In this document: positions 1-6,751 of the stretch, piece by piece
Position numbering within the stretch: position 1 is the stretch's first letter
Layout: the number at the start of each line of letters is the position of its first letter
Source of the DNA: DATIHT01 sp035480415
Lineage (GTDB): Bacteria > Patescibacteriota > Microgenomatia > Curtissbacterales > GWA2-41-24
Length of the DNA: 20,872 nt
Direction: 5' to 3'
Assembly (NCBI GenBank): GCA_035480415.1
Contig: DATIHT010000016.1
Location: 1-20,872 of the forward strand
Translations under genes and position numbers: made by a program
The notes under the pieces: generated by a model
Databases searched by the model: none
What the model was told of the DNA's origin: nothing
The model's input: the letters and a program-made list of their open reading frames with translations, nothing else

Positions 1-1199
1 TATCCACGTTCAATGAGTTCTGCTCTTTCAATGTGGCTGGTTCCATTTGCGGCAAGCGCTGCAATTACCAGTGCGATCCCTGCACGAATATCTGGAGTAT
101 CGAGCCTTTGGCCTCTAAGCTTTGACGGACCATAGACTAAAACGCGGTGAGGATCGGCAATTTCGACTTTTGCGCCCATAGAAAGTAGTTTGTCCACAAA
201 AAACATCCGGGATTCGTACATCCAATCGTGAAGAATGGTAACACCTTCTGCTTGTGTTGCCAAAACAATTGTTGGTGCCATCAAATCGGTTGCAAAACCC
301 GGCCAAATGTCGGTTACTATTCTTTCTGTAGCTTTGAGCTTGGTATCCCCGACAATTAACGAGTCGCCTTTGATTTTAAAGTCTACATTGAAAGACTTCA
401 GGACATGCAAGATCATATCCAGATCGTTTTTTACTATTCCCTGAATCTCAACAGTGCCGGGAGTTACCGCTGCAAGAATTGCAAAAGTACCTACCTCTAT
501 GTGATCTGCAACTATCGTGTGGGTCGTTGGCTGCAGCTTTTGCACGCCTCTAATTCTTAAAACACTTGTTCCTATTCCTTCGATGTGAGCCCCCATTTTC
601 ACCAAAAATTTACACAAATCCACAACGTGCGGCTCTGCTGCTGACCTTTTTATTGTCGTATCACCATCTGCCAAAACCGCAGCCATCAAAACGTTTTCTG
701 TTGCGGTTACAGAAGCTTCCGGAAGAAAAATGTCTGCGCCTTTTAAGTTTTTGGCCGTGCCTTTGTAACAATCTTCCTCTTTTTCTAGTTTTGCACCAAG
801 GGATTCCAGTGCCCGAATGTGGGTTTCAAGCGGACGTCTGCCAATAAGATCGCCACCAGGATAACCCATTTTTACCTCGCCTACTCTGGAGAGCATCGGA
901 CCGATTAAAAGAACAGATGCTCTTAGTTTTTCTGTTAAGTGATTTGGGAATTCTGCTTTTTTAATTTCATCTGTTTTGATAGACATTTTAGATTCGTCGA
1001 ACCTGGCAATTTTGGCACCACAAAGTTCTAAAAGCTGCGCCATGATATCTACATCGGAAATATTTGGGACATTTTCTAAAATACTTGTGCCTTGTGTAAG
1101 AAGACACGCAGCCATAATGGGTAATACGGCGTTTTTGTTACCTGCTATTTTTATTTTTCCAGAAAGCTTTGCGTTGCCTTCTATTTCAAAACGAGCCAA
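1..1199 (-). CDS. murA: UDP-N-acetylglucosamine 1-carboxyvinyltransferase MurA (3' end cut by window edge)
   Basis: Transfers enolpyruvate from PEP to UDP-GlcNAc in the cytoplasm, the first committed step of peptidoglycan synthesis. About 399 codons are visible of a family usually near 420, so only the C-terminal tail is missing. The EPSP-synthase-like fold is recognisable throughout: GNKNAVLP at residues 20-27 supplies the conserved Lys22-Asn23 pair, KLRAS at 91-95 the conserved Arg, and WPGFATDLMAP the region of the catalytic Asp. The mobile active-site loop reads YPGGDLIGRRP, with Asp117 where most MurA have the Cys that fosfomycin alkylates. I chose the TTG at 1199-1197: no ATG precedes conserved sequence, and an AGGAGGAG stretch lies 9-12 bases upstream. 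The start lies inside the end of murB (14-nt overlap), implying translational coupling. Identity is certain; the exact start is slightly less so. Confidence 0.96.
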   Translation of the reverse strand, partial: MARFEIEGNAKLSGKIKIAGNKNAVLPIMAACLLTQGTSILENVPNISDVDIMAQLLELCGAKIARFDESKMSIKTDEIKKAEFPNHLTEKLRASVLLIGPMLSRVGEVKMGYPGGDLIGRRPLETHIRALESLGAKLEKEEDCYKGTAKNLKGADIFLPEASVTATENVLMAAVLADGDTTIKRSAAEPHVVDLCKFLVKMGAHIEGIGTSVLRIRGVQKLQPTTHTIVADHIEVGTFAILAAVTPGTVEIQGIVKNDLDMILHVLKSFNVDFKIKGDSLIVGDTKLKATERIVTDIWPGFATDLMAPTIVLATQAEGVTILHDWMYESRMFFVDKLLSMGAKVEIADPHRVLVYGPSKLRGQRLDTPDIRAGIALVIAALAANGTSHIERAELIERG

Positions 1200-2184
1200 T
1201 GTAGAAAATCTCCTCCTTTAGGTCTATGTCGTATTTTTCCATAACTCTCTCTTTGATGATCTTAATTAATCTTATCACGTCGCTTGCGGTGGCATCTGCG
1301 GTATTTAAAATAAAGTTTGCATGATGAGCAGAAATTTCTGCCCCGCCAATTTTTGTTCCTTTTAATCCAAGACTATCTATTATGTAACCGGTAGACGTTG
1401 TGCCGTTTGGAGTTTTGAGCCTTTTTGCATCACTTTGGGAAATATTTCTAAATATGCATCCGGAACAGGCGATGCCAATTGGTTGCTCCTGATTTCTTCT
1501 TTTGACTCCTTCTACTGCTTTTTGCATAAGAGCTTTTTGGTCTTTTGCGCGCTCGAGTTTGAAAATTGCCTCGAGTACTATTTCTCCTGTCTCTTGTATC
1601 CTGGAATGATCATAGGAAAACTCAAAATAATCTGCTTTTACGGTTTTTACTTCTCCTGTTTTTGGGTCAAAAAGTGCTGCTGTGTCTAGTTTTTGCCCAA
1701 GAAATTCTCCTTTTTCTACTTCGAAATGGGCGTTGATTTTTAGTCCACCGCCAACTGTACCGGGAACAGAAAGCAAAAATTCTAAACCCTCTAAACCTTG
1801 ATCCAGTGTGAATCTTGCAAGCTGGTTCATGAGTGTCCCGGATGCTGCCCATACGTGAGCACTTTTGACTCCGGTGCCACTTTTGCCTACATTGCCTTTA
1901 ATGCTAACGACTTTTGTTCCACTTGCCCGGTTTTTTATAACAAGGCCATCGAAACCTTCGTCCGAAACAAGCACGTTGGCTCCGCCACCCAAAACCGTGC
2001 AGGCAATACCAACATTATAAGCAGTCTGCAGAGCTAGCTTTAGGTCTTCTGCCGTTTTTGCCTCGAAAAATAATCTTGCCGGTCCGCCGATTTTAAAGTA
2101 AGTGTGTTTTGATAATGGTTCGTTTTCCAAAATCCTCGAGGGATTTAATACGGATTTTATTTTTTCAATATGAGCATTTTCCAT
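1186..2184 (-). CDS. murB: UDP-N-acetylenolpyruvoylglucosamine reductase MurB
   Basis: Reduces the enolpyruvyl product of MurA to UDP-MurNAc using FAD and NADPH in the cytoplasm. The 332-residue protein has the FAD-binding signatures KIGGPARLFFE (31-41), VLGGGANVLVSDEGF (64-78) and VPGTVGGG (140-147), then the substrate domain with HANFILN and a terminal LKEEI that supplies the conserved acidic residue. The motif around the proton donor is SGCIFRN (241-247), with Cys243 where Ser is usual. The ATG at 2184 is one base after the murC stop (TAA at 2188-2186) and is preferred. A TTG at 2199 in the same frame would add five residues and overlap murC. No Shine-Dalgarno sequence is seen, so coupling to murC translation is likely. 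The 3' end overlaps the start of murA by 14 bases. Confidence 0.95.
   Translation of the reverse strand: MENAHIEKIKSVLNPSRILENEPLSKHTYFKIGGPARLFFEAKTAEDLKLALQTAYNVGIACTVLGGGANVLVSDEGFDGLVIKNRASGTKVVSIKGNVGKSGTGVKSAHVWAASGTLMNQLARFTLDQGLEGLEFLLSVPGTVGGGLKINAHFEVEKGEFLGQKLDTAALFDPKTGEVKTVKADYFEFSYDHSRIQETGEIVLEAIFKLERAKDQKALMQKAVEGVKRRNQEQPIGIACSGCIFRNISQSDAKRLKTPNGTTSTGYIIDSLGLKGTKIGGAEISAHHANFILNTADATASDVIRLIKIIKERVMEKYDIDLKEEIFYIGSF
1209..1217 (-). promoter_or_regulatory. Shine-Dalgarno sequence of murA inside the murB 3' end
   Basis: The minus strand reads AGGAGGAGA here, 9-12 bases before the TTG that begins recognisable MurA sequence. Most genes in this window have no visible Shine-Dalgarno site, so this strong one supports the TTG start and independent initiation on the overlapping murB-murA message. 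Confidence 0.65.
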
Positions 2185-2185
2185 A

Positions 2186-4177
2186 TTATTTTGTAACAAG
2201 ATCGTAGATCTTGTAGCTATTGCCCGCCCCCATTGAACAGACTACATCAAATTCGCCCAGATTCTTTTTTATATATTTGGCACTTTCCTCTATTGTGCCT
2301 GTATAGACAGCTTTAAGACCAATTGCTTGGGCAATTTTTTGTGCAAGTTTTTTGTTGTCTCCCTTTTCCCTGGCTGCATAGACATCGCATACTAGTACCT
2401 GGTCAACCTTTGAGTTTTGCAAACTTTTTACAAACTCGTCAAAGAAAGTTTCTATTCTGGAAAATGTGTGGGGTTCAAAAACCAAAACTACTCTCTCTTG
2501 CTTAAACTTATCCTTGAGTGCGTTTGACGTTGCCAAAACTGTTTTGGGTTGGACCGCATAATCATCGTAGAATATCACGCCTTCAAATTCACCTTTTGCC
2601 TCGAGCCTTCTGCCAACCCCTTTGAAATCTTCCAACGATTTCTTTGCGGCTTCTATATCGATATTAAGAAGGCTGGCAACTGTTAACGCTGCGTTGGCAT
2701 TGTCTTTTCTAAAATTACCGATTATTTGTAGATCCAACGGCCCAAATTCGCCAACATTTACTATTTTTATATCTTCTCTTGACGTTTTTGCCAATTGCTG
2801 AACTTCCGGGTCGTTTGGAATTACTAATATTCCATTTGGCTTTATATTGTTTATAAATTTTTGAAAAGATGCCAGTACGTCTTGTTTTGTTTTGAAAAAA
2901 TCAGGGTGATCCCATCCTACATTGAGAAGAACTGCGATATCCGGATGATAATTTAAAAAGTTGTCGTTGTATTCGTCGGATTCGCACACGTAATACATTG
3001 AATTGCCAACTTTAAAGTTGCTTTCCCATGTAGTAACTTTTGCTCCGATTTCGCAGGTTGGGTCCATGTTTGCATCTATTAAAATTTGGGCAACCATAGC
3101 CGTAGTTGTCGATTTGCCGTATGCTCCAGCTGCCGTTACAACAAATTTTCCGATTTGAAGATATTTACCCTGGAATTCCTGCCACGTTAAAGTTGGAATG
3201 CCCTGTTTTTTTGCCGCTTTAATTTCCTCGTTGTTTGCATCAAATTTTTCGACAGCTGGCGATAAAACAAGCAGGTCGACATTTGTTGCATGATTTTTGC
3301 TGTGACCTTTTTCTATTTTGACGTCTAAGTTTTTAACATAGGGCGATTCTGGGTTTATATCGCACCCGCTTACATTGAAACCATAGGCTTTGGCTATGCC
3401 GGCAACTGCCGCTGCACCTGCGCCTGCAATTCCCATAATATGAATATTTTTCGCAGCTTTAAGATTGGCCCCAAAAAGTTCTTGTTGGGTATTAATCCCG
3501 TGCCACTCTTGTGGATCTTTCAACTTATATGTCGATATTTTTTGACCACCTTTGAGTGCATGTTCGATTAAGTCCAGCAAGTAATATTCATCGCTGATTT
3601 CGGATTTTTTGATATTTTTTACATTTTTTTCGAGCCAGTCGCGTTTAAAAACATATAGTCCGTCATTGGTTTCTTTGATTTTTTTCTGCTTTTCTGTTGC
3701 ATCCCGTTCCTCCACGACTCCTACCACTTTTCCGTTTTTCCTAACTACCCTTCCTAATCCGGTTGGATCATCAGGCTCAAGAGTTACAAAAGTTAAAGTG
3801 TTTTCTTCTTTTGTGTGCAATTCTAGTACTTCCTGTATGGTCTCAGGCTTATAAAGTGCACTGTCATCACCGTTTATAACCATAACGTTCTCTACTGATT
3901 TTTTTACCTTTGCAAGACCAAGGCGTGTTGCATCGCCGGTGCCGATTTGTTTCTCGTCTAGTGCGTATGTAACGCTTTTGCCCACAGTTTTTATAACGTC
4001 TTTTTTTTTGTAGCCAACAACCATAACAATTTGTGCAGGCTGGAGCGCTTTGAGGGTGTCCAGAGTTCTTTGGATGATGGTTTTCCCAGCAATTTCATAG
4101 AGTACTTTTGAGATGGTGCCACCCATTCTGGTACCTTTACCCGAAGCTAAGATTATAACTGCGAAATTATTTTTCAT
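2186..4177 (-). CDS. murC: Fusion of a GlmU-type nucleotidyltransferase domain with UDP-N-acetylmuramate-L-alanine ligase (MurC)
   Basis: A single 663-residue reading frame holds two enzymes. Residues 1 to about 235 match the GlmU uridylyltransferase domain: LASGKGTRM (10-18), KVLYEIAGK, QIGTGDA (77-83), the metal-site INGDD (101-105), DDPTGLGRVV and VVEERDATEKQ. The GlmU left-handed beta-helix acetyltransferase domain is absent. From about 243 a Mur ligase follows: HIMGIAGAGA (246-255), P-loop GAYGKSTTT (351-359), ESDEYND (399-405), NVGWDHPDFF (419-428), GVGRRLEAKGEF (520-531), DDYAVQP (538-544) and EPHTFSR (568-574), the order expected for MurC. MurC adds L-Ala to UDP-MurNAc. The ATG at 4177 is preferred over a TTG at 4210; it overlaps the murE stop by 11 bases. 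The P-loop and the usual DDYxHHP motif deviate from consensus. The ligase could instead be Mpl-like (ESDEYND is reminiscent), but its place between murE and murB argues for MurC. Confidence 0.88.
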   Translation of the reverse strand: MKNNFAVIILASGKGTRMGGTISKVLYEIAGKTIIQRTLDTLKALQPAQIVMVVGYKKKDVIKTVGKSVTYALDEKQIGTGDATRLGLAKVKKSVENVMVINGDDSALYKPETIQEVLELHTKEENTLTFVTLEPDDPTGLGRVVRKNGKVVGVVEERDATEKQKKIKETNDGLYVFKRDWLEKNVKNIKKSEISDEYYLLDLIEHALKGGQKISTYKLKDPQEWHGINTQQELFGANLKAAKNIHIMGIAGAGAAAVAGIAKAYGFNVSGCDINPESPYVKNLDVKIEKGHSKNHATNVDLLVLSPAVEKFDANNEEIKAAKKQGIPTLTWQEFQGKYLQIGKFVVTAAGAYGKSTTTAMVAQILIDANMDPTCEIGAKVTTWESNFKVGNSMYYVCESDEYNDNFLNYHPDIAVLLNVGWDHPDFFKTKQDVLASFQKFINNIKPNGILVIPNDPEVQQLAKTSREDIKIVNVGEFGPLDLQIIGNFRKDNANAALTVASLLNIDIEAAKKSLEDFKGVGRRLEAKGEFEGVIFYDDYAVQPKTVLATSNALKDKFKQERVVLVFEPHTFSRIETFFDEFVKSLQNSKVDQVLVCDVYAAREKGDNKKLAQKIAQAIGLKAVYTGTIEESAKYIKKNLGEFDVVCSMGAGNSYKIYDLVTK

Positions 4178-5366
4178 CTGCTTTGTTGATTGCTTCTTTT
4201 GCTGCTTCAAAATCGCTCCACATATGTTCCGTTCCTCCGATGTTCATGCTCTTTTCGTGACCTTTGCCGAAAATGCCAATGATGTCGCCAGGTTTTGCTT
4301 TTTTTGCTGCGAAATTAATTGCTTCCTGACGATTTGGGATAATGAAGTAATCCTTGCCTTCGGATTTACCTTCCATTCCAACTGCAATATCCATGCAAAT
4401 TTTCTTTGCGTCTTCCATTCGCGGGTCTTCTGCAGTTATGACTGTAATATCTGCAAGTTCTGCTGAAATTTTGCCCATAATTGGCCTTTTTAATTCGTCT
4501 CTTTTGCTTGCTGCTCCAAAAACGGCTATCAATTTGGCAGATTTTTTACTGGCAATTGTTGAGCGCAAATGAGTGAGTGCTTCCTTAAGTGCATTTGGAG
4601 TGTGCGCAAAATCCACGTAGACCTTATATTTCTGGCCTTCCTGCACCTCTTCCATCCTGCCCTCTACTCCATGGAAGGTTTTAAGAGCTTTTATTATGGT
4701 TTGTTTGTCTATTTCTAGCTTTGAGCACACTGCTGCTGCTGCCAGGGCATTTGACAGGTTGTAATCACCTTCAATGCTAAGCGTGATTTTGAAGTTTTTT
4801 AAGTTAAATGTTGCCTCTTTTTGCCGTGAATAGGTCGTTATTTCTCCGTCTATGAGCGACTTTATAAAACCAAAAGATTTGTCATCGAGATTTATTATCT
4901 TCAGCTGAGAGTTTTTAAGGAGTTTTAGCTTTGATTTGGCATAGTTTTCCCATGTTTTGTGGTAATTTAAGTGTTCATGAGTTATGTTTGTAATCACTCC
5001 AGCCTTAAATGAGACAAATGCAAGCCTATTTTGATCTAACCCGTGGGATGTTGCCTCTAAAACAAAGTACTTACTGCCTTCATCTTTGGCTTTTTTAAGG
5101 TATTTCTGAACTTGATAGGGGCTTGGCGTTGATACATGGAAACCGGTATCGTACTCATCGTTGCCTATTTTGGCACTAACGGAGGATATCATGGAAACTT
5201 TTTTACCTGCCTCCTTTAAGATATGGTAAATCATGTTCACAGTTGTGGTTTTCCCGTCTGTGCCTGTAACGCCAATTACAATAAGTTTTTTTGAAGGACT
5301 ACTAAAAACAATAGCAGATGCGGCAGCCTGGGCAAGATGATAGTAGTTTTTCAATTTCTGCCACAT
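4167..5366 (-). CDS. murE: MurE-type UDP-MurNAc-tripeptide ligase, shortened at the N terminus
   Basis: Adds the third stem-peptide residue to UDP-MurNAc-L-Ala-D-Glu in the cytoplasm. At 399 residues it is about 90 shorter than typical MurE: the N-terminal UMP-binding domain is missing and replaced by a short leader rich in Ala and Leu. Visible motifs are GVTGTDGKTTTVN (32-44, P-loop), EATSHGLDQNR (104-114), ITHEHLNYH (128-136), YAKSKLKLL (142-150, region of the carbamylated Lys), DFAHTPNALKEAL (252-264), KRPIMGKIS (293-301), AEDPR (312-316) and GKGHE (367-371). EDPR resembles the DNPR signature of diaminopimelate-adding enzymes by keeping the Arg, but the substrate is not settled. The ATG is preceded by an extended -10 sequence only nine bases away. 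The gene's end overlaps the next gene by 11 bases. Confidence 0.93.
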   Translation of the reverse strand: MWQKLKNYYHLAQAAASAIVFSSPSKKLIVIGVTGTDGKTTTVNMIYHILKEAGKKVSMISSVSAKIGNDEYDTGFHVSTPSPYQVQKYLKKAKDEGSKYFVLEATSHGLDQNRLAFVSFKAGVITNITHEHLNYHKTWENYAKSKLKLLKNSQLKIINLDDKSFGFIKSLIDGEITTYSRQKEATFNLKNFKITLSIEGDYNLSNALAAAAVCSKLEIDKQTIIKALKTFHGVEGRMEEVQEGQKYKVYVDFAHTPNALKEALTHLRSTIASKKSAKLIAVFGAASKRDELKRPIMGKISAELADITVITAEDPRMEDAKKICMDIAVGMEGKSEGKDYFIIPNRQEAINFAAKKAKPGDIIGIFGKGHEKSMNIGGTEHMWSDFEAAKEAINKADEK

Positions 5367-5375
5367 GTAGTGTTA

Positions 5376-5385
5376 ATTGTACCAA
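5376..5385 (-). promoter_or_regulatory. Extended -10 promoter immediately upstream of murE
   Basis: The minus strand reads TTGGTACAAT, a TGn-extended -10 (TACAAT against TATAAT). It ends nine bases before the murE ATG, so transcription would start at or next to the initiation codon. No good -35 is visible. The same arrangement precedes several other genes in the window. Confidence 0.5.
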
Positions 5386-5407
5386 TTTCGTGGCCAAAGA
5401 AGCTAAT

Positions 5408-5962
5408 TTAAGGCAACAGTTTGATGTTTGAAAGAAACATCTCAAAATCCTGCTTGCATGAGTTTTTCACAGTATCTTCTACATTTTGGCTATAGGACAG
5501 AGTAATGTCCGTATAGATACCTTTGTAAACAAAAAGTGCCCTATCGTTGACAACCGGATCCTGCTGACCCTTATGGGGAAAGGTGTAAGTACCTCGATAA
5601 GCCTTCTGGCCAACAATCTCCACTTCTTGGTGCGATTTTAGAAGAGATTGTCCCCCAAGAGATGTTTCTAAAAATTGCTCGAATGTAGGAGTTCTCCCTA
5701 GCTTCGCTGTCACCGCGTTTATATTGCAAAACAGCGAATCTTTTTTGTTGTTATTTTTAAAGTAGCCAATATCTAGGTCGTAGTTTGCATTAGTCTTATA
5801 AAGAATCCAATTTTGTGGCACGGGTAATGTAATTGCATCGTTTCTTGTTATTTCTTTCGGGTTCTCTTTTTTAACAAAAAGCTTAAATGCAAAAAACCCA
5901 AGTACAACTGCAACAAAAATAGCGAGTAGAATCAGAAGGTTTTTTGAGTTTTTTGGCTTCAT
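5408..5962 (-). CDS. Membrane-anchored hypothetical protein, 184 residues
   Basis: I do not recognise a named family with confidence. Residues 1-7 are basic, residues 8-29 form one hydrophobic segment, then positively charged KKENPK leads into a soluble domain that should face outside. The soluble part starts with LPVPQNW and ends FEMFLSNIKLLP, with AYRGTYTF and FVYKGIYTDITLSY between them. This alternation of beta-strand stretches with a final amphipathic helix resembles the PsbP/Mog1-like fold of small extracytoplasmic domains, an inference from pattern only. Two Cys (in FCNINA and NSCKQD) could form a disulfide. It lies between the DUF5652-like gene and murE in the cell-wall cluster, 41 bases before murE, so an envelope role is plausible but unproven. 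Confidence 0.75.
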   Translation of the reverse strand: MKPKNSKNLLILLAIFVAVVLGFFAFKLFVKKENPKEITRNDAITLPVPQNWILYKTNANYDLDIGYFKNNNKKDSLFCNINAVTAKLGRTPTFEQFLETSLGGQSLLKSHQEVEIVGQKAYRGTYTFPHKGQQDPVVNDRALFVYKGIYTDITLSYSQNVEDTVKNSCKQDFEMFLSNIKLLP

Positions 5963-6002
5963 ATATTCAGCTTACTAAAAATCCACGAAAATTAATACTT
6001 TA

Positions 6003-6070
6003 GCGCTTGAGCAGCCAAAAGCGCCAGATGGATATTTTGGCGTATTTAGGCCGCTGTGGCGGGCTAAATA
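6003..6070. other. Cluster of overlapping inverted repeats upstream of the 184-residue membrane protein gene
   Basis: Several perfect or near-perfect arms crowd this gap. GCGCTT (6003-6008) pairs with AAGCGC (6019-6024). GCCAAAA (6014-6020) pairs with TTTTGGC (6035-6041), and CGCCA (6022-6026) alternatively with TGGCG (6038-6042). TATTTAG-G-CCGC (6043-6054) pairs with GCGG-G-CTAAATA (6059-6070) around a TGTG loop. The first three compete for the same bases, as in switching RNA leaders. The region is also more GC-rich than its surroundings. It begins 41 bases upstream of the ATG at 5962. It could be a structured leader, a degenerate palindromic repeat or a small RNA. The rest of the 5963-6322 gap holds the short tandem repeat at 6254-6288 and no convincing gene. 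Confidence 0.45.
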
Positions 6071-6253
6071 TGTGCTTGGTGGCCATTGATTTGAAAAGAG
6101 AAAGATGTGCAATTGTGGTTTTTGTCGCTTGCCCCAACGCATTAATTGAGCAGATCTTTTTTATGTATAAAAAATCAAACTCTACGCAGCTGGGCGGGGC
6201 TTACATCCAATCTAGATCAATCCAAAACAAAATGCAAGTGGGGAAAAATGGTG

Positions 6254-6288
6254 CAAGAGTACCAAGGGTATCAAGAGTATCAAGGTAT
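6254..6288 (+). repeat. Degenerate 9-bp tandem repeat, four copies
   Basis: Read on the plus strand the units are CAAGAGTAC, CAAGGGTAT, CAAGAGTAT and CAAGGTAT, the last one base short. It lies just beyond the 3' end of the DUF5652-like gene. A related 9-bp repeat of the same orientation lies just upstream of that gene at 6702-6728. Confidence 0.7.
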
Positions 6289-6299
6289 CGAGAGTTTTT

Positions 6300-6326
6300 A
6301 AAAATAGCCGTACTAATAAGTACTAT
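6300..6326 (-). terminator. Possible intrinsic terminator of the DUF5652-like gene
   Basis: On the minus strand the stop codon sits in an arm ATAG-TACT (6326-6319), a TATT loop, then AGTA and CTAT (6314-6311 and 6307-6304) with a three-base bulge between them. This is followed by five T residues. The stem is GC-poor and bulged, so efficiency is doubtful. Confidence 0.35.
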
Positions 6327-6682
6327 CCAACCTTTATAGACGAAGAATCGATTTGGTGTTTATTGTTTTTCTTTGGATTTTGCTTTTTGGTAACTGTGGC
6401 TTGTGTTTTTCGTGTGTTTTGACCAAGGGTAATCGAATTAAAAAGTTTTTTAATATCCACTTTTACCTTTGCAACAAAAAACAGATAGAATATCTCTAGA
6501 ATTCCTGCAGTGTTAACTACCAGAAGAGCAATAAACCACATTTTTTGTTCTCTCTTGGCAGCTTGGTATAGTGCAAAGCCTTTCCAGGCAAGCGCCCATG
6601 CTGAAATCAAAACGAATATAGCCTGCGTTATAGGGCTTGTCGATTTGCCAATCATTTGTGAAAATTGCGCTATTGGATTCAT
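6323..6682 (-). CDS. DUF5652-like small membrane protein
   Basis: A 119-residue protein with two predicted membrane segments: about residues 16-34 (in SPITQAIFVLISAWALAWKG) and about 48-70 (in KMWFIALLVVNTAGILEIFY). A short loop carrying ALYQAAKREQK separates them, and a Lys-, Gln- and Asn-rich tail follows. The pattern of W-K-G-x-A-L-x-x-A-A, then W-F-I-A-L-L-x-x-N-T-x-G-I-L-E-I, matches my recollection of DUF5652, a family common in candidate-phyla bacteria and without known function. The frame is open to 6727, but the extra residues come from a 9-bp tandem repeat and a -10 sequence. I therefore place the start at the ATG at 6682, six bases after TGCTACAAT. It lies between the PBP gene and the envelope-anchored hypothetical, suggesting a cell-envelope role. 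Confidence 0.82.
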   Translation of the reverse strand: MNPIAQFSQMIGKSTSPITQAIFVLISAWALAWKGFALYQAAKREQKMWFIALLVVNTAGILEIFYLFFVAKVKVDIKKLFNSITLGQNTRKTQATVTKKQNPKKNNKHQIDSSSIKVG

Positions 6683-6688
6683 GGCTGG

Positions 6689-6697
6689 ATTGTAGCA
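6689..6697 (-). promoter_or_regulatory. Extended -10 promoter of the DUF5652-like gene
   Basis: The minus strand reads TGCTACAAT, a good extended -10 element, ending six bases before the ATG at 6682. This leaves room for almost no leader. No clear -35 is visible because the upstream sequence is the 9-bp repeat. Confidence 0.5.
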
Positions 6698-6701
6698 AAT
6701 A

Positions 6702-6728
6702 AGGGTACAAAGGTACAGAAGGTACAAA
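6702..6728 (+). repeat. 9-bp tandem repeat, three copies
   Basis: Plus-strand units are AGGGTACAA, AGGTACAGA and AGGTACAAA. They share an AGGGTAC-type core with the repeat at 6254-6288, so the small membrane protein gene is bracketed by related repeats in the same orientation. Confidence 0.7.
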
Positions 6729-6751
6729 GTTCGATAAAGGTGATAATCAAG

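Noticed and set aside
566..847. Plus-strand frame of 93 codons opposite murA
   Set aside because: It is a shadow frame across conserved MurA sequence, with no start signal or recognisable protein pattern.
1186..1188. Recoding of TGA (as in Gracilibacteria or Absconditabacteria)
   Set aside because: TGA ends murB, mraZ and the 593-residue gene at the expected protein ends, so the standard code is in use.
6007..6339. Plus-strand frame of 110 codons in the gap upstream of the 184-residue protein gene
   Set aside because: It starts inside a cluster of inverted repeats, runs through a 9-bp tandem repeat (a Val-Ser-Arg run) and into the 3' end of the opposite gene. It has no domain-like pattern or ribosome binding site.
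6683..6727. 15-residue N-terminal extension of the DUF5652-like protein
   Set aside because: The extension is encoded by a tandem repeat and the -10 element; the ATG at 6682 begins the family-like sequence.
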